A stretch of 64,000 nucleotides of DNA. Origin: Diaporthe sp. PMI_573. Taxonomy: Eukaryota; Ascomycota; Sordariomycetes; Diaporthales; Diaporthaceae. This document shows, in pieces, positions 1-10,665 of the stretch. The notes under the pieces are model-generated. The model did not search any database. It had not been told where the DNA came from and saw nothing but the letters and a program-made list of their open reading frames with translations. The stretch's first letter is position 1; the number at the start of each line of letters is the position of its first letter. A program made the translations under genes and the position numbers. The stretch covers positions 620,001 to 684,000 of the forward strand of contig JAJTUP010000012.1 of the NCBI GenBank assembly GCA_021399435.1, given 5' to 3'.

Positions 1-806
1 CGCTCTGCGACTGCCCTGGGAGGCAAATCGCCCCTCGCGGTACACCTACAAAATAAACCATCCTAACCAACAGCACGTCGCACACAAACCCTGGACGACT
101 TGAGACCCAGTCTTTGCAAGCAGCACACGCCATCATCGAAGTGACCGTCGATCAGCGGCAACACTAGCATTGATCCCCCCTACCAGGCTCAGCATCTCGT
201 CCACGGCGCACCTATTTCTGATTGAGGTCCCGGCTTCCTCTCAGACCATCCCCATTCTCGCAACGCCTTTGCGAAGACGTCGAGGTTTCGTTCCGATTGT
301 GGGTCGAATCGCCAACGCTGGTGCGGACCGGTTAACCCTCTGGCCGCGGCAACTTCCTCCAATTTGCATTGGTTGCCTTCACCTGCCTCCTGGCCATTCT
401 TCTTCCTCTTAAACATTCATCCTCTCTTTCTTGAGTGGCCGAGAAAGTACGCGGCTGGCATCCTTGTGGGAACATACCTCCATTTCCATTTGTGGTATCC
501 CCCTGGCAGAGCAAGCTGCTGTTCTCTCATACCAACGTCATTCCGCGGCCGCTCAGATCTGCTCGCCGTGGTTAGCTTGCAAGCCTCCACGACAACTCCT
601 CCGCGACCGCTCTTCGTCGAATCCGTGTCACCTTTCAGGGCCTCAACGTAGCCAATCGGCATCATTCAACTCCAGTGTCAATAGTTCAGCATCTGCCCCT
701 TCCTGCTCATCCGGAGGAACCTCTTGATTCCACGTCCCCGGGAGGCAAGACAGGCTGTCGACATCGCCCTGGGCGAGAATCTGGCTGCCAAGGCCCCACG
801 CGCGCC
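1..806 (+). other. Upstream region and probable 5' leader of the bZIP gene
   Basis: No convincing coding region is seen. The stretch is C/T-rich with several short frames on both strands, as expected for a fungal promoter and 5' untranslated leader. A frame continuous with the bZIP gene extends back to about position 675 but starts with GTG there, so it is read as leader. Confidence 0.5.
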
Positions 807-1881
807 ATGGAAGACCCCTCCCAATTTCCCAGTGACCTCGTCGACTTGAACGGCATTGACCCATACCCTGACACCCTTGAAGACGAGGTTATCGTGGCTT
901 CCACAGAGCTCCTGCCCACCTCGCAACAACCGTACTCATCAATGAACTCTTCTATCATCCCGAGTCCGCGCTCGTCTCTGGGTCAATCTCCCCTCATGCC
1001 CTTCCGAGACATCGCATACAGTGACCAGGTTTGCGATCCAAGCCTCCTGGCGAACAAGGGAGCTGCACCGACACAAAACAAGGTTCCGGAGCCACTGACA
1101 CCAGCCTCCCTTGGGGCACGAGGTTCAATTAGCACAAAGTCGAGCTCCAATTCCATTCCTTCACTTAAAGAAACTCAGACCATGCCACCGGCACCCAAAT
1201 CTCCACGTGAGAGCTCAGAGCCTCCAAGGAAAAAGGCTCGTCTGAGGCAGTTAAAACCTGCCAAGCAGGAATCAGAAGACGAGAAAGAGGACGAGTCGAC
1301 GGAGAAGCGCAAGAAATTCCTTGAGAAAAACCGGGTCGCCGCGAGCAAGTGTCGGGAGAAGAAGAAGAAATGGGTGCATAACCTGGAATATAACAAGTCC
1401 CAACTGGAGCGGCTGAACATGGAGCTCCGCTTGGAGCACCGCGGCTTGATCAATGAGCTCAACCAGACGAAGAGCATGCTGATGAGTCACGCGGACTGCA
1501 ACGATCCCAACATCACCGAGTGGCTGAACAATCAAGCACGAAGAATCGTGCAGACCACCGGTTCCAGCATGTTCTCGATGCCGAATCCACTTTCAACGTA
1601 CCCACCGCAAGGCCAACACCGGAGTAGGAACAACGTTTCTGGAAGCTCCTTGGTCGATCTGGACCCATCGTCGCGCCGGGCGAGTACATCCTATTCGCAG
1701 GGTGAGTATCCAATGACGGGGTGAGGCAGGAGTAGTGCTCGTCACCTGATGCAGAACAGGCCATTCCTCGATCGATACGACACCTCCGATAGACCCTGCA
1801 TTACCGATTTCATCTGTATCGCCGAGAATCAAGGAGGAACCCATGGTCAACCTCGACCACATGCGCTGGATAGACGAGTGA
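807..1881 (+). CDS. CREB/ATF-type bZIP transcription factor
   Basis: Predicted nuclear DNA-binding protein of 338 aa in two exons (807-1701 and 1760-1881). The ATG at 807 lies in a strong context (gcgccATGG). The N-terminal half is Ser/Pro-rich and acidic. A Lys-rich stretch is followed by the basic region at about residues 166-190, with the bZIP signature N-x7-R (NRVAASKCR), then a leucine zipper to about residue 225. The segment after the zipper (CNDPNITEWL) is typical of fungal ATF/CREB factors, which bind CRE-like sites and often act in stress responses. The 58-nt intron (donor GTGAGT, acceptor AACAG) restores a C-terminal exon ending in IKEEPM...MRWIDE; without splicing the frame stops at 1724. 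The family assignment is firm, the exact orthologue is not. Confidence 0.88.
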
Positions 1882-4346
1882 TCCTGAAATCACGTCTTAC
1901 GGAAACTGCCAAGTCGGTGACGGCCGCCAGCTTGATATCCATGGATCGTGGGCTGTCGCAGCGTTACCGGTTGGCCATAGAATGGCGGAGGCTTGCAGCA
2001 CGCCCGATGGTCGCTTTATTGAATTTTAGTAACTCAGGAGACTGCTTAATCTCTAGCAAAGAGGAGACTTCCGTGTGAGTTTCGACTCCCCGGAATACCT
2101 TTGGCCATCTTGTAAGGGCAAAGAACGTTGGGGAATAGCTGGCACGGGTGCCGAGATGTACCTGTCATTCAGAGTTGAAACAACCCACGATGGTGGCAGC
2201 GCCCTCTCTTCTCCAGTGGGGAAGGAGGCACATTGGTGGCTGTGATAGTCGGTCAATGCACCTAGTGAGAGGGAAAGGATGGGATGCTGAAGGTTGCACC
2301 TCAAAAGTAATGCGAGGGAAAGGCCAGCCGCCTGGGGAAAGAGCGTGGCTCGTGGCTTGTAGCTTTTGTGCAAGTCTTTTTAGACTGGCCTTAGTTCGCC
2401 GTTATGCACGGAGACGGTGCGGAACGCATGATAGTTTTGGCCAATATTCCTGCAAGCACTCCCGGCCAGGCATGATACGGAGTCGGGGAGGCACAGGACG
2501 GATGCACAGGCAGCACCGGCGTTATTTTGTAAGGAGGAACTGTGATGAGTGACGACGTGAAGGAAAGGGATTATGGTGTCTCGCAGGTTCTGAGGGCAAG
2601 ATGTCGCAGATTTGAGCTACCTTAAGTGCTTAGGTATAAGAAACCTGACCCAATAATGTCGTCATGTGCGGCGTGTGATCATTTGTTGACGCGGTTGACT
2701 TTGGCTGCGGCAAGATCTTGAAGCCTTTACTTCGTCATAATGAGGTCTGGTGAAGGTTCTGGGCTGAGATGCGGCTGGGTTGCGACGGGTGTTAAGAAAG
2801 GGAATTAGTATAGCTATAGGAAAGTGGACAGTACACTCAAAAGAGAATAAATCCCAAGAGGGACCGTTTTCGATATGACGTATGTGCCTCCTAGCAAGGT
2901 GACAGACTACATACCCTTGTCGCCGACAACCCCTGCAGCCATGTAAGTGGTTGGTCGGACAGACCATGGCAAGCAATGTGGGCAACAGCACTGCGCTTTT
3001 CGCTGTGCATGTACAATACATGCCGTTTTAGGTGCCGATCTGTTGTACACACGGCAACGACCTTGCTGGAATATATGCACCATTCCGTCGCCGCGCATCT
3101 CACCGCTCTCCCTGGGGCTACTTTGCTTGGTGGGCTGCTGCATCGTGGCTGGTGGATGATATCGACCCAGCCAGTCGGATTTGGCTTGCTTCCCCCAGAG
3201 GATGCACAAGTTTTGGCCGAGCCGGCGCCGGTTGCATATATAGGAGGAGCCCAGGTGTAGTATATACATCATATGTGCGTGTATAATTATTCTGCGGGTG
3301 GCGGATAATTGCGTTTTGCCTTTCTCGGGCAGAGAAGTCGAGGGGACAAATTATACGACAATGAATGTACTTGTATTACTACTTTCATTTGTACCCAGCA
3401 TTGAAAGTGGAGGGTGGTTCATTCTATCTTTTGGTTTTCCTGCTCTGGCCTCCTTTCCTCAACCCGAACCTACATGTCCTCCCCTCAGTAATCCTAGTCT
3501 AGGTATATGCACTGGCTATCGTGTTTCTCGCACTCACATATGTATTTGTACGTCTTCCGATGGCAATCCTGCTCCCCTAGAGGCAATCTGGCGCGTTCAT
3601 TTTCGAGCAATCAACAGCAGCATCAACCTCCGCATGTTTCCAGCACTAGTATTCGCATCTTGACTATCAGATACATTATTACAGTAACACAGCCACATGC
3701 TCAAAGAATTTGAAACCGTCGTTGTGGAGGCCGTGTGGCTTGGTTTCCTCGTACCCGGTTACCTACAGGGTATTATCCCACAGGAGGTTTTCCCGAGGCA
3801 ATCTATTCGACGGGAGGCTATCCCATAGTGCAGACACCCGAGCAAAGCGTATTGAGACTATTGACCGGGTTGGCTGTAATGCTGTTCAACGTACGTCCAT
3901 CGCCTGTTGCAGTCAGTCCTTAGATACACACTTACACGTCTCGAGGCTGAAGTGGAGGTAATCGTTCTCAGAACAAATGGTAATGTGAGCCCAAGAGCCG
4001 ACATGTGTCTGTCAGAGACACAGACTTCGGTGGATGGGACAGCCAAGATACCATGACCATGTACGAGCAATCGTCATTCGTGATTTTTGAACTCAGCCCA
4101 GCTTTCCGTGAGCGGTCCTGCTCTTGGGGTACGTTCTGTGGAGGTACAGATAGTGAAGATGACGGAGGAATCACGGGGTCTTGCAACGGCACAGAAAACG
4201 AAGAAGCCTCTAGAGTACCTGAGGCCCACATGCAAATGGTCTCCCACGTGGCAACGTAGAATTTGACAATATGGTACATGGCTCCCTGCATCGCAACGGT
4301 AACTGGACAAGGACCCCGGAGAACCAGGCGCGCATGCACCACCACC
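1882..4346. other. Intergenic region, no supported gene
   Basis: About 2.5 kb between the bZIP gene and the 3' end of mL38. Only short frames without recognisable domains. A run near 3751-3835 encodes a loosely repeated YPTGG-like pattern in one frame, but no start, splice signals or homology could be seen to support it. Confidence 0.5.
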
Positions 4347-5830
4347 CTACGTGCCTCCAGACATCCTCCCGATCCTCTTGGTGTACTTCCAGAGCTGCCT
4401 GTACTTGGGGCCCTGTCTCTTGGCCTCCCAGCCCCTCGCCTTCTTCGGGGGCTTGAGGCTGTGCACTCTCTTGCGCCTGAACACGATCTCGGCGCCGGGG
4501 ATGCCGTGCCTCTCCATGACCTTGGCCGTGCCCTCGTCCCACTCGGTCCGGAACATGTTGAACCCGAACGGCGCCGCCTTGTGCTCGCCCTGGAAGCTGC
4601 GGAGGTTGAAGTCGTCCCGCCCGGAGTAGGCCTCCCCCAGCTTCGCGACGTCCAGCTTCTCACCCCCTGCCTGCTCCAGGATCCACACCGACAGCCGGTG
4701 GTACGGCGCGCCCTCCTGGCTCGTCGGCGGGAGCCAGGGGACGGCGAGGTGCTCCTTGCTGCCGCCGGAGAGGCGGCTCAGGGAGATGTTCTTGGTGGCG
4801 TGGCTGAGCGGGACGTTGGCGGCCATGAAGTGGAGGCGGGGGCCGAAGGCGTCCTTCTCCGGGTACGGCACGTCGCTGTCCAGCACGATGACGCTCACGA
4901 GCCGCTCCTTGCTGTCGAAGACCTGCACGCGCAGGTTCGGGGGCGCCTCGGAGACCAGGGAGTCGACCATCTCGCCTGAGTTGACCTTGTAGCCGTGGAA
5001 GGAGAGTTGCACGTCCATCTTGGGGTCGAACCGTGCCAGCACGTCCGGGACAATGTGGAATTGCTGCACTCGCTGGGCAAGGATCTTATAAGCCATACCA
5101 AGCCATTTCTTATGAGCAAAATGGCGGTATATTGGTTTGCTCAGGTCCGCTGAAATGCACACATCAGTCTCTCATCTCTTTCATGCAACAGCGCGGTCGC
5201 TTCTCTGAACTGGAGCTTACCTAGGCCGTCCTCAAACTTCCTCTTCACAGCCGGATCGTTGATGTCGGCCTGGATTTTGAGATATTCGAGATAGCTGCGC
5301 AGAGATACCAGCTGCTTTTGCTTAAACTGCTCCCCAGCCCTGTGCACATCTGCCGGCCTTCGCTCCAGCCTCGCGATCTCGGCAGACGTCTTCTCCAGCT
5401 CCTCCAGCTTCTCCGTGCGGTCCTTGGCTAGGACATTTCGAGCTTCTTGGAAGCAGTGGTAAGGTAGTTGTTCGAAAGGTATGTTTGGCGACTGCCGTAC
5501 TGCCGCTCTACGTCTTCGTGACCCTATAGGTTCTGTGCCCTGCTTCAACAGCCTCCTCTCTGCCCACAGTAGTGTCGTGGTGTTTGGGTCCAACCATTGC
5601 TCTTTTAATGGATTCGGCGCTTGGGCTGTGCTGGCTAGGTCCTGTGTCGATTGCGCATCATTGGAAGGTGTCGATGACGAGGTGGTGGTCGTCTCGACAT
5701 CTCGACGGGTCGCCGAGCTAGAAAAAGAACGTGCTGCCGCCGCATATATTGAGGGGGCAGCAGGTTGTGTTGCGAGGCCGTGTCGCAGGCAGCGGGCCAG
5801 TGGCAGCGCCACCTGTTGGCACCTCGACAT
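4347..5830 (-). CDS. Mitochondrial large-subunit ribosomal protein mL38 (yeast MRPL35 type, PEBP fold)
   Basis: Predicted 470-aa mitoribosomal protein in two exons (5830-5221 and 5149-4347) with a 71-nt intron (donor GTAAGC, acceptor TTTCAG). The N terminus is Ser/Ala/Arg-rich with few acids, as in a mitochondrial targeting peptide (MSRCQQVALPLARCLRHG). A charged, coiled-coil-like middle section precedes a C-terminal phosphatidylethanolamine-binding-protein fold, with the equivalents of the PEBP core strands around VLDSDVPYPEKD and HFMAANVPLS. The basic C terminus fits an rRNA-contacting protein. An in-frame ATG at 5854 is an alternative start. The gene is divergent from uL4m with 334 bp between the two ATGs, suggesting co-expression of two subunits of the same complex. 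Confidence 0.87.
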
Positions 5831-6164
5831 CTTTGTTGTGGAGCAGAGGACCATTGGGCGTGCTGCGTGCGCGTTCGTTCGGGTCTGGCACGCGGCGTTG
5901 AAGCTCAAGGTCAAGGTCGAGCTTGGGCGGCTTCTCAAGAAATTTCGGACCCCCTGGCGCTGCCGCTGGCGCTCCGTCTCGGGCGAGCTCCCGGCCTGCC
6001 GCTGCACTTTCTCTTGCGCAGCCGGTCCGTGCACCCCACCCATCCTGCATCTTTTCTGGATCGACAGCTTCACCTCGGTCGACCGCAACGAGTCCCGTAC
6101 GCACGACGCTGGAGCTCGGCTACCGCAACCGAATTTCTCTCGAGCTCGGCGCCAGTAATCTGAG
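5831..6164. promoter_or_regulatory. Putative bidirectional promoter of mL38 and uL4m
   Basis: This 334-bp interval separates the start codons of two divergent mitoribosomal protein genes. It is GC-rich and contains no independent coding signal, although the mL38 frame happens to stay open through it. Bidirectional use is inferred only from gene arrangement. Confidence 0.55.
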
Positions 6165-7212
6165 ATGTCTGGCAAGGGCTTCAGGGGCCTCAATGAGGCC
6201 ATGCGGGCTCTGAGCCTAGCCTCACAGCCCTGCAGAAACCCGAGGCCAGCCACGGTACGTTTCAACCGGCGTCGTAGACACGTCCTGTTCGCATTGGAGT
6301 GCGTGAAGCTGATGGCGCGTGCAGGCAGGGCTATCATGCATGGCAGCGCGCACAATGGCGACTACAACAACGCCATCCGGCCTGACGGTACCATCGGCCG
6401 ACTCTACCACTTACATCCCCTTCAACCCCGTCTCCACGGTGCCCGTCACCGTCTACAACTTCCCCAGTCTCGAGCCCCGCGCCCTCGAATCGTACTCCAC
6501 AAAGCATCTCTACCTGCCTCTAAGGCGGGACATACTCCACCTGGCCGTGACATACGAAGGCGACAACACCCGTCAAGGCACAGCCAATGCCAAGACCCGT
6601 TATGAAGTACACGGTTCGCACCGCAAAGTATACCGGCAGAAGGGCACGGGCAAGGCGCGTGTCGGAACCAAGCAGTCGCCACTTCGCAAGGGCGGTGGAA
6701 AGTCATTCGGTCCCCACCCGCGCGACTTCGGCACCGGCCTCAACCGCAAGGTATACGACCTCGCGTGGCGCACGGCGCTGTCCTACCGCTACAGGCGAGG
6801 CGAGCTCATCGTGTGCGAGGACGGGCTGGAGCTGCCGCTGCCGGAGGACTTCGTTGCCCTCGCGCAGCAGGGGAAGCTGAGCAGGGAGCTGGAGGACGGC
6901 TTCGTGGCGCGCTACCTGGGGGACGTCATGGGCGGCCTGCGCTGGGGCAAGGGCCACGGGCGCACGACCTTTATAACGACGGACCCGCGGCCGAACCTGT
7001 TCACCAGCCTGGAGGTCGCCCAGGAGCACGGGACGGCCATGGAGATGGAGGACGTGGATGTCAAGAACCTGCTGGAGGGCGGGCGGATAGTGATGGAGCG
7101 CAGCGCGCTCAAGGAGATATTGAGGATGCACAGGAGTGACCTGGTCAGCAGCATCGTGATCAACGGCACGACGGATAAGGGTCCGGCGGTTGGGTCGACG
7201 GTCATCGCGTAA
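6165..7212 (+). CDS. Mitochondrial large-subunit ribosomal protein uL4m
   Basis: Predicted 325-aa uL4-family protein of the mitoribosome in two exons (6165-6254 and 6325-7212); the 70-nt intron (GTACGT to GTGCAG) is phase 0. Exon 1 supplies a basic, acid-poor N terminus (MSGKGFRGLNEAMRAL) fitting a mitochondrial presequence. The conserved uL4 core is plain: an HGSHRKVYRQKGTGKARVG block followed by SPLRKGGGKSFGP, the loop that lines the exit tunnel in bacterial L4, and a C-terminal globular part ending in VVSS-like VSSIVINGTTDKG. An ATG at 6352 inside exon 2 could give a shorter form lacking the presequence. Divergent partner of mL38. Confidence 0.9.
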
Positions 7213-9186
7213 GGGTTTCTGGAGGTGTGGGACGATATGTGCGCCATGCGCAAGAAGACGCAATAAAGGACAAAATTATCCCTGTCTTACAACTGTTTTC
7301 CCGAGAATATGGCCCCATCGTGATCGCGCCATCCGAGGGTGCTGATGCTCTGCGCATCCAGCGGCAAGAAAGCATTTGCTGTACATTTAACTACACGCGT
7401 ATACCGCCTGCCCCCCGATTCTCCTCGGGATGAGGACCTCCCGTTTGGCCTGCTGAAAGTTTGCGGCATTCATGAAATCCGCCCCAGAGATCTCAGGTTT
7501 GTTCGGCACGGCCATTCTTCTTAAGGGCCCCCATAGAATCCGGTCCAGCCGCAGTATTGGGGTAGTATTTCTGCGAGACAGGATTGCGCCCACATCAGCG
7601 GCTTACGAATACGAGCACAGCTGCTCTGCAAATACCTCCCACCTCCCTCTCTCAAGCTGCGAGAATTTGGAGGCCATCAGCCCTGAGATGGGAGTGCAGC
7701 AGGTAGTCAGTAGTGCAGGAGGGGAAAAGAGTCACGGTCAGGTCAGGTCAGGTCTGGAGGGCTGGAGGGCTGGAGTGAGCCAAGAAATCCTTTCCTGGAC
7801 CTGGCTTACTCTTGCCTATCGGCCATGCTGAGGCTAGGGACGATTGCAAAATTCCCTTGATCGCCCTTTGTAGCTAGCACATGAAGCAAGTGTAGATCTC
7901 CGGCTCCGAAATGTTTTAGACCCGTAGGACTTGGGAGGAACTGTTGGCGTTTGATCCGTTGCAGCTGCTACTCCCGTAGCGGAAGCAAGCCTCGAAATGC
8001 CCGGCCTAGGACGGCGATGGTGTCTGGTGATCGGCGTCCTGCATGCATAACTAGGTACTGTGACAGTACCTCAGGTACAGTAGGTGCTAGGTGCTGCCGT
8101 GGGAGGTGGTTTCCTATTGCGGGCATATGCAAGCAGTTCCTGAGCTGGTCCGATGCATCCTACAGGTTGGATCAAACCGTGTCACCACTTCTGTCTCTGA
8201 TAACACAACAGTCGTGCAGCTGGGATGGATCAGATGAACCCATCTCCCCTCCAACAACACCACCAGCAAAGGGAACCCGAACCTGCCGTGTGCCTGGACA
8301 GGCCAGACAAGGCAAGGCTCCTGCAACCTGCAACCTGCAACCTGGCAAGGAATCCTCGCCTCGAGAGGTTGTGTGCATTTATTGTACAGTACACACATCT
8401 TCCTCCTGCGAAGCCGAAGCACGCCACGAACCACCCCGCTTCCTCATGCCCACAACCGGTTTCTCGATCTTTGCCACGGGCTTTGCCGGCCTGAAACCAA
8501 TAGACCCCCAACACGCTCTTCTTAATTTAGAAGATGCCATGGCCCATTTGGGCGGCCTGGGGGCTGGAAGGAAGCTCGATGGCGGCGAATAAGCGCGGCG
8601 CATCGTAAGCGCCACCGCGGCACATACTCGCGCGGATTGCCCTGGCTGCCCATTCTGGTGCCCATGGATCCAACTACTGCGGATTGTATCCACACCGGCC
8701 CTTGCCCTTCCAGGTCGAGGACTCCTCCCACTTTTTGGCCTCTGCCTCCCAGGGCGGCAGACAGAGGTCTTGTCGATCAGATTGCCGCACGACCAACAGG
8801 CCAGAAAGGTGGGAGGGACCTCTGCGCCCGGGAGGGTTCTAGGCAGGGCCTCTCCACACTCACCAATCCTTCCTCCCTTTGAGGGACTCGAGGGAAGAAA
8901 GAGCCTCCTCAAGCCTCAAGGGTGCCATGCGCCGGCTGGCCAAGCGGATGGCTTCGAATCCAGGATATATCAATCCCGCCCCGGCCCGGCCACCCTCACC
9001 CATGACCCAAAAGGGTCAGGCTGGAAGGGGCCGTTCCTGAGTATATCACCGGCCGGTGCTGTTTCTCTTTCCTGTTTCCTGCTTCCTGTCTCCCCCTCTC
9101 TGCCACCTGGACCACTAGTTCGCTCTCAACGTCCCTCGCCCGTTGCAACGTTGATCGACGCCCTCCTACAGTGCCGGCTCAAAACC
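7213..9186. other. Intergenic region with short direct repeats, no supported gene
   Basis: Nearly 2 kb without a supported gene. It includes short tandem motifs at about 7737-7773 (GGTCA and GGAGGGCT units) and a cluster of GGTAC/TAGGT words at 8050-8095. The longest frame (7951-8592) has no domain and unusual composition. The right end is C/T-rich and probably the promoter and leader of the next gene. Confidence 0.45.
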
Positions 9187-9192
9187 ATGTAG
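9187..9192 (+). promoter_or_regulatory. Start-stop uORF (ATG TAG) just upstream of the main start
   Basis: An ATG in good context (aaaaccATG) is followed at once by TAG, and the main ATG begins five bases after the stop. Such minimal start-stop elements are known to stall initiating ribosomes and lower or condition translation downstream; whether it lies within the mRNA here is inferred. Confidence 0.55.
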
Positions 9193-9197
9193 GCCCG

Positions 9198-10322
9198 ATG
9201 TATTCGTCAGGCCTTCTTATTCTTCTTCTTCTCATTTGTCTTATTCACCCACACTTCACAGCCGCATCGGTTGGCAGAGAAACGACTATATCTGTTCCAC
9301 ATGTCGTCCCTCTGGATATTCAGCCTGGCATACGCCGCCGCGAGGTCCTCAAGGCCCTGAGACAACGACAGCGTGCGAGCGAAGGCTCTTGCCCCTCCAA
9401 CTTTGACCAGTGCGGCAATGATCTCCCAAGCGAGTTCTGCTGCAGGGCCACCGAATCTTGTATCCCTCTCGCCCAGAACACGGCCGTGCTGTGTTGTCCT
9501 GATGGTGGCACATGCTCCTCGATCCAGCCCATCACCTGCTCTCTGGCCGTGCAAAATGCCACAACCTATCCGACCAGTTCCGTTCACTCGATAGATCTCG
9601 ATGGATCGCTCCCGGTCTGCGGGCGTGATAGTTCCGGCTCAAACACTTGCTGTCCCTTCGGATATTCTTGCAACGAAATCTCGATCTGTGTCTTGACGCA
9701 GACTGAGACTCCTGTCTCGACAGGAATACTATCAACCGCAACATCCAGCGCAACATCAGGACCGACCATGACGGATCCTGTCGGGACTACCATTACCTCA
9801 ACGACGCCAGAGTCAACTTACACAATGATCATGCCGACCTATGTATCTGACTCCGATAAGGAAAAGTCCTCACCGGACAGGCCAAATACCATAGGCATTG
9901 CAACGGGCTCCGCGGTTGGCGGCGTGGCCGCTGTCGCAGGAATCTTGGTGTTCGCCTGGATCAAAAGGAAACGCATCAAGGAAACAACCAAACAAAAACG
10001 GCAGTCTATCACGCAGGGATTCTCGGAAACGCCCCCGCCACTACCTCCAAAAGAATTTCCTTACCCGGCCCCGAAAAAGAAGCGGACATCGCTGATACCA
10101 AGCTGGGTGCCTTCAGTCATTAACAAAACGGCGCCCGCTGAACTCCCGGCGACCCCGGTGTCGTTCAGTAACTGGAATAATCAGTGGGATGGTGTACAGC
10201 CTCCCAACAGAGCTCATAGGCCGTATCCTCGGGATTCGATGAGTCCACCCATAGCACATGAGCTAGAAGCGAGGTGGCTGCCTCAGCCAGATCAGCATGA
10301 AAGAGGGCCTATGTATTTCTAA
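9198..10322 (+). CDS. Secretory-pathway single-pass membrane protein with Cys-rich ectodomain
   Basis: Unassigned 374-aa protein. The ATG at 9198 starts a clear signal peptide (MYSSGLLILLLLICLIHPHF). Mature ectodomain residues about 70-170 hold some 16 cysteines, including three CC pairs, in a pattern seen in fungal surface proteins. A Ser/Thr-rich stalk follows, then one transmembrane helix (about residues 234-255) ended by KRKR, and a roughly 115-residue cytoplasmic tail with Pro-rich motifs (PPPLPPKEFP), a likely SH3 ligand. The frame upstream to 9171 begins at GTG and is not used. The layout resembles fungal wall-sensor or receptor-like proteins, but no family is claimed. Confidence 0.75.
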   Translation: MYSSGLLILLLLICLIHPHFTAASVGRETTISVPHVVPLDIQPGIRRREVLKALRQRQRASEGSCPSNFDQCGNDLPSEFCCRATESCIPLAQNTAVLCCPDGGTCSSIQPITCSLAVQNATTYPTSSVHSIDLDGSLPVCGRDSSGSNTCCPFGYSCNEISICVLTQTETPVSTGILSTATSSATSGPTMTDPVGTTITSTTPESTYTMIMPTYVSDSDKEKSSPDRPNTIGIATGSAVGGVAAVAGILVFAWIKRKRIKETTKQKRQSITQGFSETPPPLPPKEFPYPAPKKKRTSLIPSWVPSVINKTAPAELPATPVSFSNWNNQWDGVQPPNRAHRPYPRDSMSPPIAHELEARWLPQPDQHERGPMYF

Positions 10323-10665
10323 CAAAGTCTCAGGACACAAACCATAATAATCTAATCATTGTTCAATGGACTGGGATCTCAGACATGCAGTCTTGTTGAC
10401 CTCGGGGTTCTTTTTGTTCTGTCACCACAACAAAAGGTGTTTCAGACTTCCCTCGCGAATTAGATCTCCAGAGCCTTTTTGATATCCACTTGGCAGACTC
10501 TCCCCGTCTGACACCGACATGAAAGAAAGGATCCGTAGACGGGCCTCCCATGGATAGATAAAATGCATGAAGGGAAGGCAGCCTCGAGCAAAAGACTTGG
10601 TATCGGAACTCGATGTTCAACAAGCCATATTCGTTCGAGGCCTCTCTTGAACTGTTCCTCCAGAC
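10323..10665. other. Intergenic spacer
   Basis: 343 bp between two same-strand membrane protein genes. It must hold the 3' end of the first and the promoter of the second; no other signal is evident. Confidence 0.5.

Noticed and set aside
3735..3923. Short frame with YPTGG-like repeated pattern
   Set aside because: Only two imperfect repeats, no start context and no neighbours; insufficient to call a gene remnant.
4263..4979. 238-codon plus-strand frame
   Set aside because: Antisense shadow of the well-supported mL38 second exon; Leu/Arg/Val-rich product without domain.
5831..6355. N-terminal extension of mL38 by about 175 codons
   Set aside because: The frame is open only by chance across the divergent promoter and exon 1 of uL4m; the targeting peptide begins at 5830 (or 5854).
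7951..8592. 213-codon plus-strand frame
   Set aside because: No domain, poor codon composition, no splice or start support; crosses a repeat-rich promoter-like area.
9171..9197. Longer start for the Cys-rich membrane protein
   Set aside because: The upstream start codon is GTG and would bury the signal peptide; the ATG at 9198 is used instead.
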